Source: Halomonas sp. TD01
GTDB taxonomy: Bacteria > Pseudomonadota > Gammaproteobacteria > Pseudomonadales > Halomonadaceae
Assembly: GCF_923868895.1 (NCBI RefSeq)
Contig: NZ_OV350343.1
Location: forward strand, 992,001-1,056,000
Direction of reading: 5' to 3'
DNA length: 64,000 nt
In this document: piece by piece, positions 41,949-49,785 of the stretch
Position numbering within the stretch: the first letter of the stretch is position 1
Layout of the letters: every line of letters starts with the position of its first letter
Translations under genes and position numbers: made by a program
Notes under the pieces: model-generated
The model's input: the letters and a program-made list of their open reading frames with translations, nothing else
What the model was told of the DNA's origin: nothing
Database searches by the model: none

Positions 41949-41989
41949 TTGTACCCAGAAGCCACAAGTTGTACAAAGGTGGCTATAAT
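41949..41989 (+). promoter_or_regulatory. Putative MerR/LitR-type operator and promoter before the regulator gene
   Basis: TTGTAC (41949-41954) and the 8-bp palindrome TTGTACAA (41969-41976) lie 20 bp apart, centre to centre. A perfect -10 hexamer TATAAT (41984-41989) follows. The palindrome falls where the -35/-10 spacer would be, with no good -35, a layout suited to control by a MerR-type protein. Autoregulation by the gene just downstream is inference. Confidence 0.5.
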
Positions 41990-42117
41990 AGCGCAAAGCT
42001 ATCTAGACGATTAATGATGACCCGATTATGTGGCAAAACGCCTGTCAGGCGTTGAAGCTCCGCCACGACAATTATTGACAGATCCCTGCACTCTTATTTG
42101 CAGGCAACCAAGAGGCA

Positions 42118-43047
42118 ATGGCGCCCATGAGCATCAAGGCGACCCACCCACCCGATACCCCGCTTTATCCGATTAGGGAAGTTTCCCGTTTAACGGGTGT
42201 GAACTCGGTCACTCTTCGTGCCTGGGAGCGTCGCTACGGTTTAATTCGTCCACAGCGCACCCCAAAAGGTCATCGTTTATACGCGCAAGACGATATCACT
42301 CGCATTGAGCGCATTTTGCAATGGCTGAACCGCGGCGTTCCGGTTAGCCAAGTAGCTGATTTAATTGACCAACCTGAAACGGTGGAAACACCATCACCGA
42401 ATGCTGGCGACTGGTCAAGTCAGCAGCAGTTACTGCAGGCCACTATAGAAGCGGTTGACCTCCCCAAACTGGAAGCACTGTACCACCAGAGTCTGGCGCT
42501 ATATCCACTAAGCGTCGCGATTAACGAGCTCTGGCAGCCCGTTATTCTAACGCTGGAAGCCAAATGGGCAGATCAGCCTGATGACCTTGTGCGCCGTACC
42601 TTCGAAGCCTTCCTGCGTAGCCAGGTAGGCATTCGCCTACACTATGCCAACCAAGCAACGCGCGGCCCGTTAATCCTGTTAAGTGCGATGCCTGATGACC
42701 CCGGCCCGCTGTGGGTGTTGATGTGTGCACTTATGGCCAGCGAGCAAGGCTACCGCGTACAAATGTTTGACCGTTCGTTGGCGCTGGAGGACCTTCCTCA
42801 GGCCGTATCCCGACTGCACTCGTCGATGGTATTGCTTTCCAGCGGCCAGCGGGAAAGCGACGACTATATTGGTCGCGCACTTCCCCAGGCAGCAGAAGCG
42901 TTAAATGTCCCTATTGGGGTCTGTGGTGAAGTGGCACGATTAAGAGAAAATGAGCTACGTGACGGCCCTGTGCATATGTTAGGCGACGACCTACCCCAAG
43001 CCATTGCACGACTTCGCCCTCTGCTACGCGAATCGGGAATTCTCTGA
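42118..43047 (+). CDS. MerR-family transcriptional regulator, LitR/CarH-like but lacking cobalamin ligands
   Basis: This is a DNA-binding regulator likely controlling the photolyase cluster. The 309-residue protein has an N-terminal MerR winged helix (residues about 16-85: PIREVSRLTGVNSVTLRAWERRYGLI). A helical bundle (about 103-180) and a Rossmann-like domain (about 184-305) follow, as in B12-dependent photoreceptors LitR/CarH. The two cobalamin motifs look broken: at the expected Wx9EH the residues after W150 give RT, and the ExHxxG position reads DDPGPL. Light sensing through B12 is therefore unlikely. An ATG nine bases downstream is an alternative start. Confidence 0.82.
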   Translation: MAPMSIKATHPPDTPLYPIREVSRLTGVNSVTLRAWERRYGLIRPQRTPKGHRLYAQDDITRIERILQWLNRGVPVSQVADLIDQPETVETPSPNAGDWSSQQQLLQATIEAVDLPKLEALYHQSLALYPLSVAINELWQPVILTLEAKWADQPDDLVRRTFEAFLRSQVGIRLHYANQATRGPLILLSAMPDDPGPLWVLMCALMASEQGYRVQMFDRSLALEDLPQAVSRLHSSMVLLSSGQRESDDYIGRALPQAAEALNVPIGVCGEVARLRENELRDGPVHMLGDDLPQAIARLRPLLRESGIL

Positions 43048-43090
43048 AATATCGGGTGCCATTTAACATTACCGCTGGTAAGGACATCGC

Positions 43091-44503
43091 ATGAATTTGC
43101 AGCTCGTTTGGCTGCGTAGCGACTTACGCATTCACGATAACTCCGCGCTTGCCGCCGCGGCTGCCAAAGGCCCCGTCTTGGCCGTATTTTTGCGCAGTGT
43201 GGCTCAGTGGCAAGATCATGGGCACGGGGCTACCAAGCTCGATTTCTGGGCACGAGGCGTTGCCGCGATTAAAACGTCGCTAAACGGGCTGAATATTCCA
43301 CTTTTGCACCGCGATATTGATCACTATGATGAAGCGGCTCAGGTATTGCTTGATATCGCCCTTGAGCACCAGATTACCCAGCTCCACTTTAACTATGAAT
43401 ATGCGCTGAACGAGCAACATCGCGATCAGTCCGTACTCAATGCTTTTAAACGAGAAGGGATAACCGCCCAGGGCCACCATGACGCAGTTGCCTTCGCCCC
43501 CGGCAGCTTGTTGACCGGAAAAGGCGATTATTACGGCGTCTTTACACCGTTTTCGAAAGCTTGGCATAAACAGGTCACGACCGAGCAGCTTGCCTTACGA
43601 GACACCCCAGGCGTGCAAGCCCCGCTAGAAGTCGAAAGCGACCCACTCCCCGCGCTTCCATCTCTTGATAGCGAACTGGTTGATGAACGCCTGTGGCCTG
43701 CTGGGGAAGACGCTGCTAGTGACAACCTCGAACGTTTTTTACGTTTTCGTGGACGGCACTACAAGCAGCAGCGAGACTTCCCGAAGGTGCGCGGCACCAG
43801 CGAACTTTCGCCCTACCTAGCGCTAGGCATGATCTCCTATCGTCAATGCCTTCAAGCAGTGATGAGCGAAAATGGTGGCCACCTGGCCGATGGTGATGCA
43901 GGACTGACCACCTGGGTGAATGAGCTTATTTGGCGTGAATTTTATCAGCACGTAGCGGTAGGCTTTCCCAAGGTCTGCCGCTACCAACCTTTTCAAGAAC
44001 ATACCAAGCAGCTCAACTGGCGTGACGACGACGAAGGCTTCCAAGCATGGTGTGAAGGCCGCACCGGCTATCCGATCGTCGATGCGGCCATGCGCCAGTT
44101 GGTGTCAACCGGCTGGATGCACAACCGCCTGCGCATGATTACTGCCATGTTTTTAAGTAAGCATCTGCTGATTGACTGGCGGCGTGGTGAGGCGTTTTTT
44201 ATGCGCCATTTAATCGACGGTGAGTTTTGCGCAAATAACGGCGGTTGGCAGTGGGCGGCATCAACCGGCACGGATGCAGCGCCCTATTTTCGTATTTTTA
44301 ACCCCACTACCCAGTCAACGCGCTTTGATCCAGATGGCGAATTCATTGCCCAGTGGCTGCCCGCACTAAAACCACTGCCTGCAAAAGCTCGCCATGCACC
44401 GCCCCAGGACATGCTGAACTCGACGGACTACCCAGCCCCCATCGTTGATCATAAAGCAGCGCGCCAGCGCGCCCTGGATGCTTTTAAAGCGCTCTCTAAA
44501 TAA
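43091..44503 (+). CDS. phrB: Deoxyribodipyrimidine photolyase (class I CPD photolyase)
   Basis: This enzyme repairs UV-induced cyclobutane pyrimidine dimers using blue light and FADH-. The 470-residue protein starts MNLQLVWLRSDLRIHDNSAL with the antenna domain. The FAD domain contains GRHYKQQRDFPKVRGTSELSPYLALG, NELIWREFYQHV, GRTGYPIVDAAMRQLVSTGWMHNRLRMI and WQWAASTGTDAAPYFRIFNP. All class I hallmarks are intact and length matches E. coli PhrB (472). It lies 43 nt after the MerR-like gene, so both may share a transcript. Confidence 0.94.
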   Translation: MNLQLVWLRSDLRIHDNSALAAAAAKGPVLAVFLRSVAQWQDHGHGATKLDFWARGVAAIKTSLNGLNIPLLHRDIDHYDEAAQVLLDIALEHQITQLHFNYEYALNEQHRDQSVLNAFKREGITAQGHHDAVAFAPGSLLTGKGDYYGVFTPFSKAWHKQVTTEQLALRDTPGVQAPLEVESDPLPALPSLDSELVDERLWPAGEDAASDNLERFLRFRGRHYKQQRDFPKVRGTSELSPYLALGMISYRQCLQAVMSENGGHLADGDAGLTTWVNELIWREFYQHVAVGFPKVCRYQPFQEHTKQLNWRDDDEGFQAWCEGRTGYPIVDAAMRQLVSTGWMHNRLRMITAMFLSKHLLIDWRRGEAFFMRHLIDGEFCANNGGWQWAASTGTDAAPYFRIFNPTTQSTRFDPDGEFIAQWLPALKPLPAKARHAPPQDMLNSTDYPAPIVDHKAARQRALDAFKALSK

Positions 44504-44515
44504 CAGCCCTCTCTT

Positions 44516-44543
44516 TTGCATCGCCTATGCTGAGGCGATGCAA
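44516..44543. other. 10-bp inverted repeat between phrB and the SnoaL-like gene
   Basis: TTGCATCGCC and GGCGATGCAA are perfect arms separated by an 8-nt loop. They begin 13 nt after the phrB stop. Neither side shows a proper T-run, so it may be a weak terminator, an RNA-stabilising hairpin or a protein-binding site. Confidence 0.55.
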
Positions 44544-44607
44544 ATCGATCTATTGCCTCCTCCTCGCCTCATCGCTTTCTTATTTTTCTTAACCATTACA
44601 GGACCGC

Positions 44608-45042
44608 ATGATGCCTAACGACCAAGCTTTGGCGAATTTTTGCGCCTTTTTTAATAAACTAGACAATACCTGTACAGAAAAACTATACGAGGTATATACT
44701 GAGGAAGTTGTCTTCAACGATCCGCTACACCACATTGAAGGGCGCGCGGCGCTAGAGCGCTATTTCGACACCATGTACGAGAACGTTGAACGTTGCCAAT
44801 TTACTTATCACACGCAACAACAGTTGGCTAATCAAGCATTTGTAACGTGGACAATGGAATTTATTCATCCACGTTTGGCCCATGGCAAACCCATCCGTGT
44901 CGCGGGGTGCAGTGCGCTAACGTTTGAAGAAGATGGCCGGGTTTCAAAGCACCGCGACTATTTCGATGCAGGGGCCATGTTATACGAACACTTGCCAATA
45001 ATGGGACGCGTCATACGTTGGTTGAAACAGCGCATTAGCTGA
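44608..45042 (+). CDS. SnoaL/NTF2-like nuclear transport factor 2 family protein
   Basis: This small protein of the NTF2-like fold has no assigned reaction. The 144-residue product has the pattern LYTEEVVFNDPLHHIEGRAALERYFDTMYENVERC, with a later segment KPIRVAGCSALTFEEDGRVSKHRDYFDAGAMLYEHLP. The closing HRDYFD motif is common in SnoaL-like proteins. Two adjacent ATGs are possible starts (44608 or 44611; AGGA upstream). Homologues sit next to photolyase, SDR and CFA-like genes in light or singlet-oxygen regulons, which fits the neighbours here. Confidence 0.8.
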   Translation: MMPNDQALANFCAFFNKLDNTCTEKLYEVYTEEVVFNDPLHHIEGRAALERYFDTMYENVERCQFTYHTQQQLANQAFVTWTMEFIHPRLAHGKPIRVAGCSALTFEEDGRVSKHRDYFDAGAMLYEHLPIMGRVIRWLKQRIS

Positions 45043-45102
45043 GATCTGACCCGTTTATTCACATGCAGGTTGCATGCTAACAGGCCGCCACAGGAGAACA
45101 TG

Positions 45103-45888
45103 ATGAGCACATGGAAAACGCCCCAGCGCATTTGGCTTACGGGTGCAACGTCAGGCATTGGTGAAGCGCTTGCCAAAAAACTCATCACCCAAGGTCATCA
45201 TGTCGTGCTCAGTGCCCGTAACCAAGAGGCACTCGATGTTTTGTGCGCCGGCCATTCCAATGCTTATTCACTCCCTCTTGATATCAGCGATCGCCAGGCA
45301 GTGATTGCGGCTGGCGAGCAAATCAGTACATGGTTGGGCGCACTGGATATTGCCTTATTCAATGCAGGCACCTGCGAATATCTCGATGCCCAGCACTTTG
45401 ATATGGCGCTTATTGAGCGGGTTTTTACACCTAACTTGTTTGGCACCCTGTATGGCGTGGAAGCAGCACTGCCACTATTACGAGCTGCCCGTAAAGAGGG
45501 CAAACCTGCGTGCCTTGCCGCCACCTCCAGTGCTTCTGCTTATTTGCCGCTGCCCCGAGCCGAAGCCTACGGTGCCTCAAAAGTGGCTATCAGCTACTTT
45601 CTGGAATCATTACGCCTCGACCTCGACCAAGAGGGCATTGATGTCAGCTTGATCCATCCGGGGTTTGTTAAAACACCCCTGACCGATCGCAACGATTTCC
45701 CAATGCCCATGCAAGTCACCGCAGACCAAGCCGCCGATGCCATCATTGCCGGTCTTTTTAAAGGAAGGCTGGATATCCACTTTCCGCGTCGCTTCACCTA
45801 TCTCGTGAAATTTTTAGGAATTTTACCGCCTGCGCTGCGTCGTCATATCGGCCTACGCATGACAAGACGTCAAGAGGAGCAACAATGA
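45103..45888 (+). CDS. Short-chain dehydrogenase/reductase
   Basis: This is a classical SDR of about 261 residues. It has the cofactor motif TGATSGIGEAL near residue 11, the NAG motif in ALFNAGTCEY, a serine in the SSASAYLPLP strand and the catalytic YGASK (Y-x3-K). A C-terminal segment PRRFTYLVKFLGILPPALRRHI could associate with membrane. AGGAG lies 6 nt before the ATG at 45103; an ATG one codon earlier is equally readable. Its stop overlaps the next start (ATGA). The substrate, possibly a lipid intermediate, is inferred only from neighbours. Confidence 0.88.
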   Translation: MSTWKTPQRIWLTGATSGIGEALAKKLITQGHHVVLSARNQEALDVLCAGHSNAYSLPLDISDRQAVIAAGEQISTWLGALDIALFNAGTCEYLDAQHFDMALIERVFTPNLFGTLYGVEAALPLLRAARKEGKPACLAATSSASAYLPLPRAEAYGASKVAISYFLESLRLDLDQEGIDVSLIHPGFVKTPLTDRNDFPMPMQVTADQAADAIIAGLFKGRLDIHFPRRFTYLVKFLGILPPALRRHIGLRMTRRQEEQQ

Positions 45889-47240
45889 GTGGCATGGCTT
45901 CACAGCGCATCGCAATTATTGGCAGTGGCATTAGCGGCATGGCAGCGGGTTGGTACTTATCCTCCCGGCATGAAGTAACGCTTTTTGAAGCAGACGATCG
46001 TCTTGGCGGGCATACGGCTACGATGGACGTAGAGGTCGGGGGGGAGTCTTACGCTATCGACACAGGCTTTATTGTTTTCAATGATTGGACCTATCCCCAT
46101 TTCCAGCGCTTACTAGAAACACTTGAAGTGCCTAGCCAGGCCACCGAAATGAGTTTTTCGGTGCATGAAACCAATATTGATTTTGAATATAACGGCCATA
46201 CGCTAGGTTCTCTGTTTGCCCAGCGGCGCAATTTGCTCAGCCCCGCTTTTTATCGTCTTTTACGCGACATCTTGCGCTTTAACAAACAAGCAACGGCTGA
46301 CCTAGAGTGCAAGCGCCTTCCCAGCAACATGACGCTAGGCGAATACCTTGACCAACATGGCTATGGTGAAGCTTTTCAGCGACGTTACCTGCTGCCCATG
46401 GGAGCAGCCATTTGGTCAGCGAGCATTGGCGACCTACGCGCCTTTCCGCTGACATTCTTCGTCCGCTTTTTCCGCAATCATGGCTTGCTGTCGGTTAACC
46501 ACCGCCCTCAATGGCATACCTTAGTCGGCGGTTCGAAACGCTACATTCCCAGCATGACAGCGCCTTACGCGGCGCGCATTCACTTGAATACTCCCGTGAC
46601 GCGCATTGAGCGAAACGCTACAGGCGTGATGGTCACGACCGCTCTGGGTACGCAACGATTTGATCATGTCGTGCTGGCCTGCCACGCCGATCAGGCATTA
46701 GCGATGCTCGGCGACCCGACACCCGCTGAGCAAGACATTCTTGCTGCCATGCCTTATCAAGATAACGAAGTAGTGCTGCATACCGACACATCGCTGCTGC
46801 CTCGGCGGCAGCGCGCCTGGGCTAGCTGGAACTACCGTTTAGATGGCAGAGGAGCAGACGAGCGGGTGTCTGTTACCTACAACATGAATATTCTGCAGCG
46901 ATTGGAAGAGGCTGACACTACCTTTTGCGTCACGCTTAACGACTCAAACAGCATTGACCCCGCGAAGGTGCTCGGACGTTATACCTATGCCCATCCCCAG
47001 TTCACCTTGGAAGGGCAGGCTGCGCAAATGCGCCATGACGAGATATCCTCGGTTGCTCGGCGCACCCACTTCTGCGGCGCTTATTGGCGCAATGGCTTTC
47101 ACGAAGATGGAGTATGGAGCGCGCTACGGGTTGCTCAAGCACTAGGTTGTGATGAGGCAGCCGCGCCACCAACAACGCCTACGGCGCTACCGGCCCATGA
47201 CCTTATGCCTACCAACAGCGTTGGGGAGGGGCTTGGATGA
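45885..47240 (+). CDS. FAD-dependent amine-oxidase/desaturase-like protein
   Basis: This flavoprotein of 451 residues has the N-terminal motif RIAIIGSGISGMAAGWYLSSRHEVTLFEADDRLGGHTAT. It shows the NAD(P)-binding Rossmann-like amine oxidase pattern and the ending HFCGAYWRNGFHEDGVWSALRVAQAL, which closes the FAD site. Homologues beside CFA-like methyltransferases take part in unsaturated or methylated fatty-acid modification in some alphaproteobacteria (for example the UfaD type). That role is suggested by gene order, not shown here. It overlaps both neighbours by ATGA junctions. Confidence 0.85.
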   Translation: MSGMASQRIAIIGSGISGMAAGWYLSSRHEVTLFEADDRLGGHTATMDVEVGGESYAIDTGFIVFNDWTYPHFQRLLETLEVPSQATEMSFSVHETNIDFEYNGHTLGSLFAQRRNLLSPAFYRLLRDILRFNKQATADLECKRLPSNMTLGEYLDQHGYGEAFQRRYLLPMGAAIWSASIGDLRAFPLTFFVRFFRNHGLLSVNHRPQWHTLVGGSKRYIPSMTAPYAARIHLNTPVTRIERNATGVMVTTALGTQRFDHVVLACHADQALAMLGDPTPAEQDILAAMPYQDNEVVLHTDTSLLPRRQRAWASWNYRLDGRGADERVSVTYNMNILQRLEEADTTFCVTLNDSNSIDPAKVLGRYTYAHPQFTLEGQAAQMRHDEISSVARRTHFCGAYWRNGFHEDGVWSALRVAQALGCDEAAAPPTTPTALPAHDLMPTNSVGEGLG

Positions 47241-48001
47241 TTGTCGCGCCTCGCTCGCGTATTTACCGCGGTACTTTGCGTCATCGTCGCTTCACACCTA
47301 AAGAGCACGCCTTTAGTTACCGCGTATGGATGGCGTGGCTCGACCTGGATGAGTTGCCGACACTATTTGACAACGTGCCTGGCTTTAGCGCCCGAAGACC
47401 GGCACTAGCACGCTTTCGTCGCGAAGATTATCTCAGCCCTACCGATAAGCCATTACGTACAGCGGTACGCGAGGAACTAATTCGTCAGTTGGGCAGCGCC
47501 CCCAATGGCAAGATTTACGTACTGACCCAGTTACGCACCTTTGGCACCGTCTTCAATCCTGTTTCGATGTACTACGCCTATGACCATTTAGGCAGGCTGG
47601 CGGCTGTCGTTGGTGAAGTCACCAATATGCCCTGGAAGGAGCGTACCTGCTATGCCTGCCAGGTCGATACGGCTCGCCACAGCCATCATGCAAGCTTTGA
47701 TAAGGCCATGCATGTGTCGCCTTTTAACCCCATGGAAATGACTTATCGCTGGAAATTCAACTCACCCGGCGATCAGCTCTATCTTCACATGGAAAACTGG
47801 CAGAGCGGGCAGCGCCATTTCGACGCCACACTGACGCTTGAGGCTGCCCCAGCGACACGCGGCGTTCTGCTAGCGACGCTGGCACGCCAGCCCTGGATGA
47901 GTCTGAAAACAGTCGCGGGAATTCATTTTGAAGCGTTTCGGCTTTGGCTTAAGCGTAACCCCGTTTATAACCACCCTAAGCGCAAGGAGACTTCAAAATG
48001 A
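47237..48001 (+). CDS. DUF1365 domain-containing protein
   Basis: This conserved protein of unknown function has 254 residues, starting MIVAPRSRIYRGTLRHRRFTPKEHAFSYRVWMAWLDLDEL. It includes the DUF1365 segment TFGTVFNPVSMYYAYDHLGRLAAVVGEVTNMPWKER and the later KAMHVSPFNPMEMTYRWKF. DUF1365 genes almost always lie between an FAD amine-oxidase-like gene and a CFA-like methyltransferase gene, as here. Start and stop both overlap the neighbours by four bases, so translation is probably coupled. Confidence 0.9.
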   Translation: MIVAPRSRIYRGTLRHRRFTPKEHAFSYRVWMAWLDLDELPTLFDNVPGFSARRPALARFRREDYLSPTDKPLRTAVREELIRQLGSAPNGKIYVLTQLRTFGTVFNPVSMYYAYDHLGRLAAVVGEVTNMPWKERTCYACQVDTARHSHHASFDKAMHVSPFNPMEMTYRWKFNSPGDQLYLHMENWQSGQRHFDATLTLEAAPATRGVLLATLARQPWMSLKTVAGIHFEAFRLWLKRNPVYNHPKRKETSK

Positions 48002-49266
48002 CGACCCTGCGTTCTACACCCCCTGAAATACAACCGGTTAACCAGGATCGTTTCACCCGCTGGTTAAAACCACGCCTGATGGCTCAGTTAGATGCCTTTC
48101 AGGGTGGTCGTATTACCTTAATTGAAGGCGATCAGTGCCATCATCTCGGCCAGGAAGGTGCGCTTCAAGTGAGCGTCGTGATTCGTCACTCCCGTGCCTG
48201 GAAAAGGCTCGCGTTTGGCGGCACAGTGGGCGCGGCTGAATCCTATATGGATGGCGACTGGGACGCTGATGACTTAGTGGCTCTGGTGCGTTTGTTTGCG
48301 TCCAATCTTGACCACGTAAACGGTAACATGGAGAACGGGAGTGCCCGCTTTACCCGTTGGTTACTTGGCGCTGCCTATCGTTTCCAACGTAACAGCCTTT
48401 CCGGTTCAAAGCGCAATATCTCCGCGCACTACGATATTGGCAATGACCTGTTTGCTACATTTCTTGATCAACGCCACTGGATGTACTCCAGCGCTGTTTT
48501 CCCCTATCCGGAAGCCAGTCTAGAAGAAGCGTCTACCTATAAACTCGACATCATGCTCGAAAAGCTAGATGTGCGGCCAGAACACCACCTGCTGGAAATT
48601 GGTACCGGCTGGGGTGGGCTTGCGATACACGCCGCTAAAACCCGTGGCTGTCGTGTCACCACCACTACTATTTCTGAAGAGCAGTACGCGCACACCGCCC
48701 GCCGCATTCAAGAAGAGGGGCTCGGCGATAGAATCAACCTGCTAAAGCAGGATTATCGCGAGCTAACCGGCCGCTATGATCGACTGATTTCGGTTGAGAT
48801 GATTGAAGCCGTCGGCCATCAGTATTTGAACACCTACCTTAAAAAGGTCGACAGCCTGCTCACTGATGATGGGCAGGCTATGCTGCAAGCCATCACTATC
48901 CGTGACCAACGGTTTGAAGAAGCTAAACGGGATATGGACTTTATTAAACGTTATATTTTCCCGGGCGGTTTTTTGCCTTCTCATCACGCCATGCTAACCA
49001 GCGTCATGCGCAAAACGTCACTGAACGTGGTAGCGCTTGACGAAATTGGCCAGCACTACGCACGCACCTTACGCGAGTGGCGGCACCGCTTTGAAGCCAG
49101 CCTCGAGCAGATAAGGCAGCAGGGTTACGACGAGCGGTTTATTCGCATGTGGCGTTACTATTTGTGCTACTGCGAAGGCGGCTTTATTGAGCGCTCTATT
49201 GGTACGTGCCACTTATTGTTGGCGAAACCAGCCGCAAAACCCGAACCGTTAACGGGCGCACTATAA
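47998..49266 (+). CDS. Cyclopropane-fatty-acid-synthase-like SAM-dependent methyltransferase
   Basis: This enzyme probably transfers a methylene or methyl group from SAM to unsaturated acyl chains in membrane phospholipids. The 422-residue protein has an N-terminal domain (about 1-135) and the CFAS catalytic part. The catalytic part contains ISAHYDIGNDLFATFLDQRHWMYSSAVF, the SAM motif LLEIGTGWGGLAIHAA, then SVEMIEAVGHQYLNTYL and FIKRYIFPGGFLPS. An AAGGAG stands before the ATG, which overlaps the DUF1365 stop. Whether the product is a cyclopropane or a methylated chain cannot be decided from sequence. Confidence 0.9.
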   Translation: MTTLRSTPPEIQPVNQDRFTRWLKPRLMAQLDAFQGGRITLIEGDQCHHLGQEGALQVSVVIRHSRAWKRLAFGGTVGAAESYMDGDWDADDLVALVRLFASNLDHVNGNMENGSARFTRWLLGAAYRFQRNSLSGSKRNISAHYDIGNDLFATFLDQRHWMYSSAVFPYPEASLEEASTYKLDIMLEKLDVRPEHHLLEIGTGWGGLAIHAAKTRGCRVTTTTISEEQYAHTARRIQEEGLGDRINLLKQDYRELTGRYDRLISVEMIEAVGHQYLNTYLKKVDSLLTDDGQAMLQAITIRDQRFEEAKRDMDFIKRYIFPGGFLPSHHAMLTSVMRKTSLNVVALDEIGQHYARTLREWRHRFEASLEQIRQQGYDERFIRMWRYYLCYCEGGFIERSIGTCHLLLAKPAAKPEPLTGAL

Positions 49267-49785
49267 ATGGCTAGCCCACGCTGGCAAAGTTTGCTGTTCA
49301 ATGCACTACGCTTCGAAGCAGGCTGGTTGCTGTGCGTCCTGGGCGGCTCGTGGGTGGCTGCTATGACAGGGAGTGTACTGCTCGGCTGGCATTTTTGGCG
49401 CTGCGCTAAGCCCGGCGAATGGCGCTTTATTGGTGTGTTAGCGCTACTCGGGTTGGCACTGGATGGCGGCCTTCATATGGCGGGAGGTTTCGACTTCGGT
49501 GAACAGGCCTTGGTGGCTGGTTTGCTGCCGCTGTGGCTTTGGATGCTTTGGCCTCTGTTTGCCACGCTGGTATTCCACTCGCTTGCCTGGCTGTGGCGAT
49601 ATCCAGTTATTGCGGCGGTTTGCGGTGCGGTCAGCGGGCCGCTGTCCTATGTTGGCGGTGCTACGCTCACCGGCGTTAGTTTGGCTCCCTGGCTACTGCC
49701 TGCACAGGCCCTTATTTGGGCAGTGCTATGTTTTGGCATCAGTCGTTACGTCAACCACAAGACCACTGTTTCTGGCGTTCGCTAG
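49267..49785 (+). CDS. DUF2878 family membrane protein
   Basis: This small integral membrane protein has 172 residues and about five hydrophobic segments. It starts MASPRWQSLLFNALRFEAGWLLCVLGG and includes the DUF2878-like stretch LALDGGLHMAGGFDF and GAVSGPLSYVGGATLTGVSL. It follows the CFA-like gene with no gap (TAA-ATG). DUF2878 genes commonly close SDR-FAD-DUF1365-CFA clusters, so it may act on the same membrane lipids. Its function is unknown. Its 3' end overlaps the opposing GGDEF/EAL gene by four bases. Confidence 0.85.
   Translation: MASPRWQSLLFNALRFEAGWLLCVLGGSWVAAMTGSVLLGWHFWRCAKPGEWRFIGVLALLGLALDGGLHMAGGFDFGEQALVAGLLPLWLWMLWPLFATLVFHSLAWLWRYPVIAAVCGAVSGPLSYVGGATLTGVSLAPWLLPAQALIWAVLCFGISRYVNHKTTVSGVR

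Noticed and set aside
45885..47240. Carotenoid desaturase (CrtI-type) as the identity of the FAD protein
   Set aside because: The N-terminal motif fits many amine-oxidase-like flavoproteins. No phytoene synthase or other crt gene is in the window, and the DUF1365/CFA context favours the lipid-cluster family.
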